A DNA stretch of 56,994 nucleotides, from NCBI GenBank assembly GCA_007693965.1, contig RECQ01000039.1, positions 1 through 56,994 of the forward strand, in the 5' to 3' direction. Below, piece after piece: positions 16,281 to 25,386 of this stretch. The position numbers and the translations under genes were made by a program. The notes under the pieces were generated by a model. The model did not search any database and was not told where the DNA came from. It saw nothing but the letters and a program-made list of their open reading frames with translations. Position 1 is the stretch's first letter. Every line of letters starts with the position of its first letter. The DNA is from Phycisphaeraceae bacterium (GTDB lineage Bacteria > Planctomycetota > Phycisphaerae > Phycisphaerales > UBA1924).

Positions 16281-17669
16281 ATGCCGATCGACGGACCGAC
16301 GCCAGAGAGGTGGAGACTGCCGACGCCACTGTCGCTGCGTCGGCGCCGGCGTCGATGGCGCCGCCGCAGGCTCGGGGCCACGACAGCGCTGAGTTGTTGT
16401 CTCGCCGGGTTGCTCACCATCGGCTTCACGCAGTCATGCCGGCATTCGACAAGCAGCCGGCCCGTGTGGACGCCGCAGGCGAGCCCGCTCCCTGAAGCAT
16501 CCGACGAGCTGCGCGTGCGCATCCGCCAGCGCGCTGAGCGCGTGCGCTTCTCCGGCCCCGATGAGTTGATCGTCACCCCCCTCTCGCGGCGCAGCGCTGT
16601 ACAGACGTTGCGCGGCCCGCTGGAGATCGCGCTCTCCGACGATGTCTACCTTGTGCGCGCCGGCGGCGGCGTCACCCGGACGCTGCACGGCGCCGGCCCG
16701 CTGCGCATCGAGGCGGTCGGCGCCGCTCCCATCGAGTTGGACGGCGCCCCCTACCCGGGCCGGTTCGAACTGCACCCGACGCCGCGAATCTCGCCGGGCC
16801 ACTTCGATGTGATCGAGCGCGTGAGCCTGGAGACATACCTGCCCGGCGTCATCGCGCGCGAGCTCTACGCGGGCTGGTCGCCGACCACCTTCGCCGCTCA
16901 GGCTGTCGCCGCCCGCACCTACGCACTGCATGAACGGGAGCGCCGCGCCCGCGTCGGCGCCCACTTCGATCTGGAGAGCGACGAGCGCGACCAGGTCTAT
17001 GGCGGCCTCAGCGCCAACCCCCGGGCCGAGGAGGCCGTCCGGCGCACCCGCGGCATGGTCCTGCGGCACGAGGGGCGGATTCTGCGGGCGTACTACTCCA
17101 GCACCTGCGGCGGACGTCCCGGCGCCGCAGCAGACACGTGGCCCACCGGTCCGGGCTTCGAGTTCAACCTCGACGCCCCGATCCAGGCCCACCCCCGCCC
17201 GTGCCCGTGCGATTTCAGCCCCGTCCACCGCTGGACCGTCAGCCGCGACCGATCCGAGCTGGTCGACCGCTTCCGGGCGTACGGGACTTCCAGCGGGCTG
17301 GCGATCCGCGCCATCGAGAGCCTGGGGCGGATTGAAGCCGTCCGGACCAACGCGGCGGACAGGCCCGCGGCGTACCGGGTCTACGACCGCGAGGGACGCT
17401 GGTGGCCCCTCTCCAGCGAGCAGCTCCGGCTGGCATGCAATCACAACGGCGTGTCGGGCGTGGGGCCTGTGACGCCCGACAGCCGCGTCCGCAGCGGGGA
17501 CCTGGTGGCTGAGATCGAGGGCGGCGTGGTGCGGCTGCAGGGGCGAGGATTCGGCCACGGCGTGGGGATGTGCCAGTTCGGGGCGGAGGGAATGGCCCGG
17601 GCGGGGGCAAAATGGGAAGAAATTCTTGCCCATTTTTACCCCGGAGCCGTTCTGAGCCGCGTTGACTGA
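16281..17669 (+). CDS. SpoIID/LytB-like envelope protein
   Basis: A 462-residue protein of the SpoIID/LytB family, whose members cut or remodel peptidoglycan glycan strands (SpoIID is a lytic transglycosylase that needs denuded strands). The hallmark block is IARELYAGW with the putative catalytic Glu, followed by AAQAVAARTYAL (about 195-215), then AYYSSTCGG and the terminal GRGFGHGVGMCQFGAEGMA. The N terminus has a striking Arg run (RRRRRRWRRRR, about 19-30), then a hydrophobic segment ending FTQSC that could be a lipoprotein or signal cleavage site. Extra Cys residues (STCGG, CPCDF) and Cys in GMCQFG, where Ser is usual, might bind metal or form disulfides; dsbD is in this window. It is 46 bases downstream of the TPR/alpha-CTD gene. 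Confidence 0.88.
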   Translation: MPIDGPTPERWRLPTPLSLRRRRRRWRRRRLGATTALSCCLAGLLTIGFTQSCRHSTSSRPVWTPQASPLPEASDELRVRIRQRAERVRFSGPDELIVTPLSRRSAVQTLRGPLEIALSDDVYLVRAGGGVTRTLHGAGPLRIEAVGAAPIELDGAPYPGRFELHPTPRISPGHFDVIERVSLETYLPGVIARELYAGWSPTTFAAQAVAARTYALHERERRARVGAHFDLESDERDQVYGGLSANPRAEEAVRRTRGMVLRHEGRILRAYYSSTCGGRPGAAADTWPTGPGFEFNLDAPIQAHPRPCPCDFSPVHRWTVSRDRSELVDRFRAYGTSSGLAIRAIESLGRIEAVRTNAADRPAAYRVYDREGRWWPLSSEQLRLACNHNGVSGVGPVTPDSRVRSGDLVAEIEGGVVRLQGRGFGHGVGMCQFGAEGMARAGAKWEEILAHFYPGAVLSRVD

Positions 17670-17808
17670 GACTTGGTTGAGAAAGGAGGATCCTCCGGGC
17701 ATCCGGGGCGAATATCCTTCTTCAGATCACCGCACACCGGGGTGAATCCGGGAGTAAAAGTAGCGAAGCCTCATTCCGGGGCGCTACAGTTTCACGGAGT
17801 TTTCAGCC

Positions 17809-18498
17809 ATGACATCGACCGTCCTTGATAGAGCAACCGCCGTGACCCCTTCGAATCGCCCCTCAACGATCCGTGGCCTCTCGCCCGACGAGATCGCCCT
17901 CACTCTGGACACCGTCAACGCCGGCGTCGCGGCCCTCGGCCCTGACAACGGCATCCTCTGGGCCAATCGCCGCTGGTGCGATCTGGTCGGCATTTCGCCC
18001 GAGCGAGTCGGCTCGGCCACGTTGCAGGAGGCGATTCAGGGTCCGCGTCTGAAGGAGTTTGACACCCTGATCCGCCGGGCCCGCGAGTCGGGGCGGGCGA
18101 TCCGCTTCAAGGACGCCTGGGAAGGGCGCTCCTGCGAGACGACGCTTCGCCCGCTGAGCGAGGGCAAACTGCTGATGGTTGTGAACTCGCTGATCGGCTC
18201 GCCGGCGGAGGATGAGGCGGGCGTCGAGCGGGTGGAGATCACCAGCATGGCCCTCGGGCCGCTCGACAAGCTCAGCAAGCGGGAGCGCGAGATCCTGATC
18301 CAGCTCGGCGTCGGCCAGACGATCAAGCAGATCGCGGAAAACCTGGCCCGCAGCGAGAAGACGATCGAGGGCCACCGCGATTCGATCTACCGCAAGCTCG
18401 GCGTCAGCAGCCGGGCCGAACTGGCGCTTCGCGCCATCCGCAGCGGTCTGATGGGCATCGAGACTCCCCAGGACGCCGAGCACGAAAACGCCGACTGA
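17809..18498 (+). CDS. PAS-LuxR transcriptional regulator
   Basis: A 229-residue regulator. Residues 25-125 resemble a PAS domain (LDTVNAGVAALGPDNGILWA ... CDLVGISPERV ... RPLSEGKLLMVVNSLIG), and residues 150-215 are a LuxR/GerE helix-turn-helix (LSKREREILIQLGVGQTIKQ, IAENLARSEKTIEGHRDSIY, RKLGV). It lacks a receiver domain, so PAS ligand binding or protein contact is the likely input. Orphan regulators of this type are common in planctomycetes. A TACAGT box precedes the gene and GGAG lies about 13 bases before the ATG. The 139-base gap upstream carries a perfect GGAGGATCCTCC palindrome at 17685-17696. The target genes are unknown. Confidence 0.9.
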   Translation: MTSTVLDRATAVTPSNRPSTIRGLSPDEIALTLDTVNAGVAALGPDNGILWANRRWCDLVGISPERVGSATLQEAIQGPRLKEFDTLIRRARESGRAIRFKDAWEGRSCETTLRPLSEGKLLMVVNSLIGSPAEDEAGVERVEITSMALGPLDKLSKREREILIQLGVGQTIKQIAENLARSEKTIEGHRDSIYRKLGVSSRAELALRAIRSGLMGIETPQDAEHENAD

Positions 18499-18581
18499 TC
18501 GAGCCACCTCCGCCGCGACGCTTTGGCATCCTCGCGGCTCCGGTGCGCGCACGTTTCGTCGCCACGGCGCATAATCGTCGC

Positions 18582-18626
18582 ATGCGACACAAGGGACACG
18601 ACCGACCGGGAGCGCGCCATGGGTGA
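18582..18626 (+). CDS. Possible leaderless upstream ORF overlapping the dioxygenase start
   Basis: A 14-codon frame beginning at ATG 18582, six bases after a CATAAT box, and ending at a TGA that overlaps the start of the tryptophan dioxygenase gene (stop 18624-18626, downstream ATG 18619). The peptide is basic and contains no Trp. The arrangement would couple translation of the enzyme to the short frame, or it may be chance. Confidence 0.25.
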   Translation: MRHKGHDRPGARHG

Positions 18627-19479
18627 GCGGGGAATCGAGCCGGGCATTCACACGGACTTCTCATCGCGCATGACGTACGCGGACTACCTGCGCCTGGACC
18701 AGGTGCTGGATGCGCAGTCGCCGCTCTCGGATCCGCCGCACCACGACGAGATGCTCTTCATCATTCAGCACCAGACGTCGGAGTTATGGATGAAGCTGGT
18801 GATCCACGAATTGCGGGCGGCGATCTCGCTCGTCAAGCGCGACGACCTGGAGCCGGTCTTCAAGATTCTCGCGCGCGTGAAGCACATTCAGGCGCAGCTC
18901 TTCGACCAGTGGGGCGTGCTGGCGACGCTGACGCCGACGGAATACGCCCAGTTTCGCGGGGTGCTGGCGAGCGCCAGCGGCTTTCAGTCGCACCAGTATC
19001 GCGCGATCGAGTTTCTGCTCGGCAACAAGGACGCCTCCACGCTGCACGTGCACAAGCACGTGCCGGAGCGGCACGCATACCTGACCGAATTGCTGAACGC
19101 CCCCAGTGTGTACGACGAGTTCCTGCGCCATCTCTCGCGGCGCGGCCTGCCCATCCCCGCCGAGGTGGTGGAGCGCGACTGGTCGCACCCGCGCGAAGGC
19201 TCGCATCCAGGGGTCGTCGAGGTGATCCGCGACATTTACGAGAATCCCAAGGCCCACTGGGACGCTTACGAGATGTGCGAAAAGCTGGTGGACGTCGAGG
19301 AGCAGTTCCAGCTCTGGCGGTTTCGGCACATGAAGACGGTTGAGCGCATCATCGGCTTCAAGACCGGGACGGGCGGCAGCTCGGGCGTTGCGTTTCTGCG
19401 CCGTGCGCTTGAGCATGTCTTTTTTCCCGAGCTGTGGGATGTGCGCACCCACATCCGCGACGCTGCGCCGGGGCGCTGA
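18619..19479 (+). CDS. kynA: Tryptophan 2,3-dioxygenase
   Basis: Haem enzyme that opens the indole ring of L-tryptophan to N-formylkynurenine, the first step of the kynurenine pathway. The 286-residue protein shows the substrate-pocket block [18 protein letters not shown] near residue 40 and the haem-region motif [20 protein letters not shown] followed by GSSGVAFL, near 235-260, with the axial His in RFRHM. The start at ATG 18619 fits the usual length and has GGGAG upstream. No kynureninase or formamidase gene is nearby, so the destination of the product (NAD synthesis or catabolism) is not shown. It ends 3 bases from the convergent histidine kinase gene, so the two transcripts must overlap. 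Confidence 0.96.
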   Translation: MGERGIEPGIHTDFSSRMTYADYLRLDQVLDAQSPLSDPPHHDEMLFIIQHQTSELWMKLVIHELRAAISLVKRDDLEPVFKILARVKHIQAQLFDQWGVLATLTPTEYAQFRGVLASASGFQSHQYRAIEFLLGNKDASTLHVHKHVPERHAYLTELLNAPSVYDEFLRHLSRRGLPIPAEVVERDWSHPREGSHPGVVEVIRDIYENPKAHWDAYEMCEKLVDVEEQFQLWRFRHMKTVERIIGFKTGTGGSSGVAFLRRALEHVFFPELWDVRTHIRDAAPGR

Positions 19480-19482
19480 CGC

Positions 19483-20346
19483 TCACACCGCGCCTTCCAG
19501 AGGCCTCGGCAGGGTGATGATGAAATCGGTGCCCCTGCCGGGCTCGCTGTGCGCCTCGATGCGCCCGCCGTGCTCATCGACGATGCGGCGCGAGATGGCC
19601 AGGCCCAGCCCGGTGCCGCCGGAGCGGGTGGTGAAGTATGGATGGAAGATGCGATCCATCTTCTCCGGGTCGATGCCGGGCCCGGTGTCGGTTATGTGAA
19701 CGCGGCACACGGGTCCGGACTCATCGCGATCGAGTTCGGTGCGCAGGATGAGCTCGCTCGCCGCGACGCCTTCGGCGCTGCGGCGTTCGTCGCGCGACAT
19801 CGCCTGCGTGGCGTTGATCATCAGGTTGAGGAGCGCCTGTTTGAACTGGGACGCGTCCACGTGGGCGAGCACAGGGCCCGGCGTCAGGCTCAGACGAAGG
19901 TGAACGCCGTTGCGTTGCGCCTGCGGCAGATAGAAGTCGGACAGCTCTTCGAGCAGCGTGTTCAGATCGGTGGGCGCGGGATCGAGGCGCAGTTCGCCGG
20001 CGAAGCGCAGGAAGCCCTCGAGGATGTCGCGCAGCCGCTCGATCTCGCGGCGCTGCACACCGATGCGCTTGGAGAGCCGGTCGCGCTCCGCCTGCTCGAT
20101 GGGCAGTTCGGCGATCGCCTCGGACAGGAGCTGGGCGTTGAGGCCGAGCGTGGAGAGCGGGTTGCGGATCTCGTGGGCCAGGCCTCCGGTCATGGCGCCG
20201 ATTTCAGCCATGCGCTCTGCATTGCGGGCCCGGCGCTCGGCGAGTCGAGCCCGCCGGACGGAGCGTTGCACCGCGATCCATGCCAGCGGCAGGCTGATCG
20301 CGACGCCGATGGCGACGCCGATGAGCAGGTGTGAGACCCAACTCAT
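19483..20346 (-). CDS. Membrane-tethered sensor histidine kinase
   Basis: A 287-residue kinase. One membrane segment (about 5-26, SHLLIGVAIGVAISLPLAW) is followed directly by a dimerisation helix pair with the phospho-acceptor GLAHEIRNPLSTL (His58), then the ATPase domain: N box QALLNLMINATQAM, G1 DTGPGID, G2 GGTGLGLAISRRIVDEHGG. There is no periplasmic or PAS sensor domain, so the signal must come through the membrane or a partner. No response regulator lies beside it. The start is uncertain: ATG 20346 precedes the membrane segment, while ATG 20400 or TTG 20421 would add a short basic extension; none has a good ribosome-binding site. Confidence 0.88.
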   Translation of the reverse strand: MSWVSHLLIGVAIGVAISLPLAWIAVQRSVRRARLAERRARNAERMAEIGAMTGGLAHEIRNPLSTLGLNAQLLSEAIAELPIEQAERDRLSKRIGVQRREIERLRDILEGFLRFAGELRLDPAPTDLNTLLEELSDFYLPQAQRNGVHLRLSLTPGPVLAHVDASQFKQALLNLMINATQAMSRDERRSAEGVAASELILRTELDRDESGPVCRVHITDTGPGIDPEKMDRIFHPYFTTRSGGTGLGLAISRRIVDEHGGRIEAHSEPGRGTDFIITLPRPLEGAV

Positions 20347-20498
20347 GCGATTCGGCCGCACTTTCTCCGCGCATTGAAATGGGACGGGCGCCGAACGCAT
20401 CCGGGCCGGCGCAGCGGACAATCAGGACAGGGAGACATGGGGGTGAAAGGTACCGCGCCGGCGCCGGATGCGCTGCGCGGGCTTCATGGGCGCAGGTT

Positions 20499-20786
20499 TC
20501 ATCGGCGGGGGCTGCGGGAATATCCCCGCTGGGGTCGGACGGTCACTTCCGGCTCATCCTTGCGGATGATGCGCGTGGCCTGCCACCCCTTGTCGCCCTG
20601 CACGGCGTCGTAGACGACTGTGGAGCCGTCTTTGAGCACACGGAAACCCTCCCCCTCGATGCGCGAGAAATGGGCGAACACATCCTGCCCCTCGGGCCCA
20701 ATGATGAATCCGAATCCCTTGCGAGGGTCAAACCACTTCACCTGGCCTTCGGCGTTGGTGATCTGCCCGCTGTTCTGCTCACTCAT
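20499..20786 (-). CDS. Cold-shock domain protein
   Basis: A 95-residue single-stranded nucleic-acid binding protein. The fold begins GQVKWFDPRKGFGFI (RNP1 as KGFGFI) and DVFAHFSRI (RNP2 as VFAHFS), followed by GSTVVYDAVQGDKGWQATRI. Residues 1-10 and a basic Arg-rich tail after residue 80 extend the usual 67-70-residue Csp. The start is ATG 20786, with AGGAT just upstream. It probably acts as an RNA chaperone. The gene stands alone, with a long upstream gap that leaves room for an extended 5' leader as in other csp genes. Confidence 0.95.
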   Translation of the reverse strand: MSEQNSGQITNAEGQVKWFDPRKGFGFIIGPEGQDVFAHFSRIEGEGFRVLKDGSTVVYDAVQGDKGWQATRIIRKDEPEVTVRPQRGYSRSPRR

Positions 20787-21061
20787 GGCGATCCTCGGGC
20801 GCGGCGCGCAAGAAAGCGCTGATCGCGTCAACTCTGAATTACGTTGGCGCATGCGTCCGACATCGCAAATGCAACGAACCGGAAACACATCAGATGAGTG
20901 CGCGGATACACAGTCACCTGAACCAAGGCCCCCCCGGACGGCCCAGGCCGCCAATAGGTCACCACGGCCTATCCATGGCCGACATCAGCCCAGATTAACG
21001 ACCGAGAAGCGATGGGTCAATAAAGAAATGCAGGGGAACGCCCCTGACATGTCCCGCACGC
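20787..21061. other. Upstream region of the cold-shock gene
   Basis: About 275 bases between the cold-shock start and the pnp terminator. It is poorer in G+C than the genes. No protein-like frame, tRNA or repeat was seen. It may contain a long csp leader, but no conserved cold-box was recognised. Confidence 0.5.
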
Positions 21062-21097
21062 AAAAGCGGCCGGAGCGGGGTTTCCGCTCCGGCCGCT
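21062..21097 (-). terminator. Intrinsic terminator of rpsO-pnp
   Basis: A 14-bp perfect stem (AGCGGCCGGAGCGG paired with CCGCTCCGGCCGCT, loop of 5) followed on the minus strand by TTTTGC. It begins 36 bases after the pnp stop, in the right orientation to end the operon. Confidence 0.9.
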
Positions 21098-21133
21098 GAG
21101 GTTGGCTCAATTCGTCAACTCAGAAGGCTCGGC

Positions 21134-23296
21134 TCAGGCCGGGGCGGCGGCCGTTTCGGCGTTCGCCTCGTCCTGGATCACGGCCTTTCGGCTGAGCTTG
21201 ATTCGGCCCTGGTCGTCCACGTTGATCACCTTGACGGTGATGACGTCGCCGATCTTCACCACATCGCCGACCTGCTTCACATAGCCGTCGGCGAGCTCGG
21301 AGATGTGGCACATGCCATCGGTGCCCGGCGCCAGCTCGATGAAGGCGCCGAAGTCCTTCACACTGACCACCTTGCCCGTGAAGACCGTGCCGACCTTGAT
21401 CTCGGCGGCCATGGCCTCGATCTCGGCCCGGGCGCCCGAAAGCGCCTCGCCGTTGGCGGCGGAGACGAAGACGGTGCCGTCGTCCTCGACCTCGACGTTG
21501 ACGCCCCACCGCTCCTGGATGGAGCGGATGGTCTTGCCGCCGGGGCCGATGAGCTTGCCGATCTTGTCGGGATCGATGCGGAGCGTTTCGAGGCGCGGGG
21601 CGAAGGTGCTGATCTCGGGGCGAGGCTTGGCGATGACCGACTCCATGGTGTCGATGATCTGGATGCGGGCCTCGCGGGCCTGCTCGAAGGTGCGCTCGAT
21701 CTGCTCGAGCACGAGGCCTCGGGCCTTGAGGTCGAGCTGGATGCCGGTGATTCCTTCGCGGGTGCCGGAGACCTTGAAGTCCATGTCGCCGAAGAAATCT
21801 TCCTCGCCGAGGATGTCGGTGACGAGGACTTCGTTCTCGCCGTTCTCATCTGTGAAGCGACCGACGGAGATGCCGGCGCAGGTGTTCAGAATCGGAACGC
21901 CCGCGTCCATCATGGCGAGGCACCCGCCGCAGACGGAAGCCATCGAGGATGAGCCGTTGGACTCGGTGATGTCGCTGATGATGCGAACGGTGTAGGGGAA
22001 CTCCTCCGGGCCGGGCAGGATGCCCTGGAGGGAGCGCTCGGCGAGGGCGCCGTGGCCGATCTCGCGCCGGCCGGGGCCCATGATGCGCCGGGCCTCGCCG
22101 GTGCAGAAGGGCGGGAAGTTGTAGTGGAGCATGAACTTCTTGGAGTACTCGGGCGTGAGGCCGTCGACGATCTGCTCGTCCTTGCCGGTGCCGAGCGTGC
22201 AGCTCACCAGCGCCTGCGTCTCGCCGCGCTGGAAGAAGGATGAGCCGTGGGTGCGGGGGAAGAGGCCGACCTCGCCCTCGATGGGGCGCAGCTCCTTGTA
22301 GCCGCGGCCGTCGGCGCGCTTGCCGCTCTCGATGATCAGCTTGCGCGTGATCTTCTTCTCGAGTGTGCGGAAGGACTCTTTCGCCTGTGAGCGGGCCTTG
22401 GCCGACTCCTTCCACTCGCCATAGGTTCCATCGGACTTCTCGGGGAAGAGCTCGTCGAGCATGGCCTTGCGGATTTCGTCGACGCGGGTGTGGCGCTCCT
22501 CCTTGCCGCCGATCTGACGGGCCTTGGTGAGCTCGGCCTCGCAGTGGGCCTTGACCTTGTCGAAGATCTCCTGAGGCGGGAGCACCAGCTCGCCCATGCG
22601 CTTCTCGACGCCGACCTTGGCGACCAGCTCGTCGATCATCTCGATGATCTGGAGAATGTGCTTGTAGCCGAATTCGATGGCGGCGAGCACATCCTTCTCG
22701 GGCATCTCGGTCGAGCCGAGCTCGATCATGTTCAGTCCGTCCTTGTGGCCGGAGAGCACAAGATCCATATCGGAATATTCGAGCTGCGACGCGGTGGGGT
22801 TGATGACGAACTGGGGGCCGTCGTCGGTGTGGATGCGTCCGACGCGGACGGTGGCGAGGGGGCCGTCGAAGGGAGCGTCGGAGATTGCCAGGGCGGCGGA
22901 GGCGCCGGTGCCGGCGAGGACGTCGGTGTCGTTCTCGGCGTCGTGGCTCATGACCCAGCACTGGATCTGGATTTCCTCGATGAAGCCATCGGGGAAGAGC
23001 GGACGGATCGGGCGATCGATCATCCGCATGGTGAGAATTTCTTTGTCGTTGGGGGCGCCTTCGCGCTTGCGGAAGCCGCCGGGGAACTTGCCCGCCGCGG
23101 CGGTGCGCTCGCGGTAGTCGACCTGCATGGGGAAGAAGTCGAGGCCTTCGCGGGCTTCGGCGCGGACAACGGTGCACATGACGACGCTGCCGCCGTAGGT
23201 GGCCATGACGCAGCTTGTCGCCAGCTTGGCGATGCGGCCGGTTTCGAGCGTCAGCGTGCGACCGCCGATCTCGCGCTCAACTTTGACATATTTCAT
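21134..23296 (-). CDS. pnp: Polyribonucleotide nucleotidyltransferase (PNPase)
   Basis: Phosphorolytic 3'-5' exoribonuclease of mRNA decay. The 720 residues contain two RNase PH-like domains (first around MQVDYRERTAAAGKFPGGF and RMIDRPIRPLFPDGF; second around ADGRGYKELRPI, GSSFFQRGETQAL and DILGEEDFFGDMDFKVSGT), the helical linker between them, a KH domain (KIGKLIGPGGKTIRSIQ) and a C-terminal S1 domain (GTVFTGKVVSVKDFGAFIEL). I start at ATG 23296: MKYVKVEREIGG matches homologues and AAGGAT precedes it; the frame extends 14 codons further without support. It lies downstream of rpsO on the same strand, the classic rpsO-pnp order, and ends at a strong intrinsic terminator. Confidence 0.98.
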   Translation of the reverse strand: MKYVKVEREIGGRTLTLETGRIAKLATSCVMATYGGSVVMCTVVRAEAREGLDFFPMQVDYRERTAAAGKFPGGFRKREGAPNDKEILTMRMIDRPIRPLFPDGFIEEIQIQCWVMSHDAENDTDVLAGTGASAALAISDAPFDGPLATVRVGRIHTDDGPQFVINPTASQLEYSDMDLVLSGHKDGLNMIELGSTEMPEKDVLAAIEFGYKHILQIIEMIDELVAKVGVEKRMGELVLPPQEIFDKVKAHCEAELTKARQIGGKEERHTRVDEIRKAMLDELFPEKSDGTYGEWKESAKARSQAKESFRTLEKKITRKLIIESGKRADGRGYKELRPIEGEVGLFPRTHGSSFFQRGETQALVSCTLGTGKDEQIVDGLTPEYSKKFMLHYNFPPFCTGEARRIMGPGRREIGHGALAERSLQGILPGPEEFPYTVRIISDITESNGSSSMASVCGGCLAMMDAGVPILNTCAGISVGRFTDENGENEVLVTDILGEEDFFGDMDFKVSGTREGITGIQLDLKARGLVLEQIERTFEQAREARIQIIDTMESVIAKPRPEISTFAPRLETLRIDPDKIGKLIGPGGKTIRSIQERWGVNVEVEDDGTVFVSAANGEALSGARAEIEAMAAEIKVGTVFTGKVVSVKDFGAFIELAPGTDGMCHISELADGYVKQVGDVVKIGDVITVKVINVDDQGRIKLSRKAVIQDEANAETAAAPA

Positions 23297-23513
23297 CGAG
23301 ACGATCCTTCTGCCTGGGCGCCTCGCGCGGTCGAGCATCGACGAGCGTCGCAGGCGCGGTTGCGTTGAAGACCCGCCCGTCTGTCAACGCAAGAGGCAGA
23401 AGGCCGCGGGCAGTCGAGCGCAGTCCGCAAGCGAAGTCGCTGCGAAAAACATGCAACTGCATGTGGCCCACTGCCGCCCCGTCGACCGGGAGGGCTTGTG
23501 GAAATCGGTCGGC

Positions 23514-23536
23514 GTCGCGGCGCCCGGCGCCGCGAC
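23514..23536 (-). terminator. G+C hairpin after rpsO
   Basis: An 11-bp perfect inverted repeat, GTCGCGGCGCC / GGCGCCGCGAC around one central C, beginning 6 bases after the rpsO stop. No T tract follows, so it may be an attenuator, RNase III-type processing hairpin or stabiliser between rpsO and pnp rather than a full terminator. Confidence 0.5.
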
Positions 23537-23541
23537 ATGCC

Positions 23542-23811
23542 TCACTTGCGCAGGCCGAGCCGCTTGATCAGACCCCGGTAGCGCTCGGGCTCCGTGCGGG
23601 CGAGGTAGCGAAGCAGACGGTTGCGCCTGCTGACCATCTGGAGCAGCCCGCGGCGGCTGCTGAAATCGTGCTTGTGATCCTTCAGGTGCTCCGTCAACTC
23701 GCGGATGCGCTCCGTCAGAATGGCGACCTGAACATCGGGCGAGCCCGTGTCCTTGTCATGCACCTGGTGATCCGTGACGACGCTCTTTTTGCGTTCCGCT
23801 GTAATTGACAT
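23542..23811 (-). CDS. rpsO: 30S ribosomal protein S15
   Basis: Small-subunit protein binding helix 22 of 16S rRNA. At 89 residues it has exactly the family length and motifs: [34 protein letters not shown] and [17 protein letters not shown], ending LIKRLGLRK. The start at 23811 ([12 protein letters not shown]) is the family start; the frame opens 15 codons further upstream without support. It is followed by pnp after a 245-base gap that contains a hairpin and no other gene. Confidence 0.98.
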   Translation of the reverse strand: MSITAERKKSVVTDHQVHDKDTGSPDVQVAILTERIRELTEHLKDHKHDFSSRRGLLQMVSRRNRLLRYLARTEPERYRGLIKRLGLRK

Positions 23812-23985
23812 GCCTGGTCCAGACTCCGCGGGAATAAGGGGTAGATTGGGAAGCATACACCAGACCCCGGCGGTTCTTCAACCCACCCCCGCCGCTCGCC
23901 CCCTGATTTCCCGCCGAATCCGTCCGCACCCAAGCCCCGTGGCCCCCCTTCCAGACCCCGATCCCACGCCGCGAGCTTCTGGAGG

Positions 23986-23991
23986 TATTCT
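23986..23991 (+). promoter_or_regulatory. -10-like box of the aminotransferase gene, leaderless spacing
   Basis: TATTCT, then CCCGCC, then ATG. The same hexamer spacing and the same six spacer bases occur before prfB. Confidence 0.55.
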
Positions 23992-23997
23992 CCCGCC

Positions 23998-25251
23998 ATG
24001 CGCCTCTCCCAACGCGTCCAGTCGCTCAAGCCGTCCTCCACCATCGCCGTCACCACCCGGGCCAGGCAGCTCAGGGCCGAGGGGGTGGACGTCCTCTCCT
24101 TCGCGGCGGGGGAGCCGGATTTCGACACCCCGGAGCGGATCAAGAAAGCCGCCAAGGCCGCCCTGGACTCAGGGATGACCAAGTACACCCCAATCCCCGG
24201 CGACCCCGAGACGCGGGGCGTCATCGCCCGCAAGCTCACGGAGGAGAATCGGATTCCCGGCCTGACGCCCGAGCACGTGGTGATCTCGTCGGGTGGGAAG
24301 CAGTCGCTGTATCTGATCTTCCAGGCCCTGCTGGATCCGGCGGGCGGTCCGGGCGAGGACCCGCCGGAGGTCTTGATCCCGACGCCGGCGTGGGTGAGCT
24401 ACGGGCCGCAGGCGGAGCTGGCGGGCGCCCGGGTGGTGGAGATCCGCAGCGATGCGGAGTCGGGGTTCCGGATCCGGCCTGAGCAGCTTCGGGCGGCGAT
24501 CACGCCCCGCTCGCGGATCCTGATTCTGAATTCGCCCAGCAACCCCTGCGGCACGATGTATTCGCCGGACGAAATCCGGGCCCTGGCGGCGGTGGTCGAG
24601 GAGGCCGCCCGCACGACAGCGCCGGACCTGGTCGTCGTCACCGACGAGATGTACGAGAAGATCGTCTACGGAGGGATCGATCATTTTTCCTTCGGCTCGA
24701 TCCCGGCGGTCGCGGAGCGCACCATCACGGTGAACGGGCTGAGCAAGGCGTACGCCATGACAGGGTGGCGCATCGGCTACGCGGCGGGGTCGGGGGAGTT
24801 CGGCCTGCGCTTAGCGAAAGCCTTGAGCAAGCTCCAGGGACAGATGACGACATGCATCGCGTCGTTCTTCCTGCCCGCGATCCGCGTGGCCCTGACGGAG
24901 TGCGCCGACGAGGTGGAGATGATGCGCCGGGCGTTCGCAGCGCGGGCGGAGCTGATGCATGGAATGATCGGCACGATGCCGGGACTGGTGTGCCCGAAAC
25001 CGACGGGCGCGTTCTATGTCTTTCCCGATATTTCCGCCCACTTCGGCAAGACCAGCGCAGGCGACAGGCCCATCGCCTCGGCGGCGGACTTCGCGCAGGC
25101 GCTGCTGGATGAGCACCACATCGCGGCGGTGCCGGGTGAGGATTTTCTGGGATGCGGGCCGCGGTGCGTGCGCTTCAGCTTCGCGTGCTCGGAGGAGCAG
25201 ATCGAAGCGGGGATGAAGCGGGTCGGGGAGTTTGTGGCGGGGTTGGGGTGA
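23998..25251 (+). CDS. PLP-dependent aminotransferase, class I (aspartate aminotransferase-like)
   Basis: Cytoplasmic transaminase of fold type I, 417 residues. The N-terminal block LSQRVQSLKPSSTIAVTTRA, the FAAGEPDFDTPERIKKAA motif near residue 40, NSPSNPCGTMYS around 180, VTDEMYEKIVYGG around 215, the PLP lysine in NGLSKAYAMTGWRIGY (about residue 250) and the C-terminal RFSFACS carboxylate-binding Arg all match the bacterial aspartate/prephenate aminotransferase group. Exact substrates cannot be read; pheA is in this window but not adjacent. It is divergent from rpsO and seems leaderless. Confidence 0.93.
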   Translation: MRLSQRVQSLKPSSTIAVTTRARQLRAEGVDVLSFAAGEPDFDTPERIKKAAKAALDSGMTKYTPIPGDPETRGVIARKLTEENRIPGLTPEHVVISSGGKQSLYLIFQALLDPAGGPGEDPPEVLIPTPAWVSYGPQAELAGARVVEIRSDAESGFRIRPEQLRAAITPRSRILILNSPSNPCGTMYSPDEIRALAAVVEEAARTTAPDLVVVTDEMYEKIVYGGIDHFSFGSIPAVAERTITVNGLSKAYAMTGWRIGYAAGSGEFGLRLAKALSKLQGQMTTCIASFFLPAIRVALTECADEVEMMRRAFAARAELMHGMIGTMPGLVCPKPTGAFYVFPDISAHFGKTSAGDRPIASAADFAQALLDEHHIAAVPGEDFLGCGPRCVRFSFACSEEQIEAGMKRVGEFVAGLG

Positions 25252-25374
25252 GGGGGGCGTCGCTCGTGCGCGCCTTCACACGCCAGTTTCTTTGAGGCCG
25301 CGGGGGGATTTTCGCGCGGGGAGAGGAAATATTTCGCCGCGGCAGGCCCGCTGCACGAACACCCGGGCCGCCCC

Positions 25375-25380
25375 TATACT
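25375..25380 (+). promoter_or_regulatory. -10-like box of prfB, leaderless spacing
   Basis: TATACT, close to consensus, then CCCGCC, then ATG 25387. No Shine-Dalgarno is present. This supports the upstream ATG as the true start of the frameshifted gene. Confidence 0.6.
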
Positions 25381-25386
25381 CCCGCC

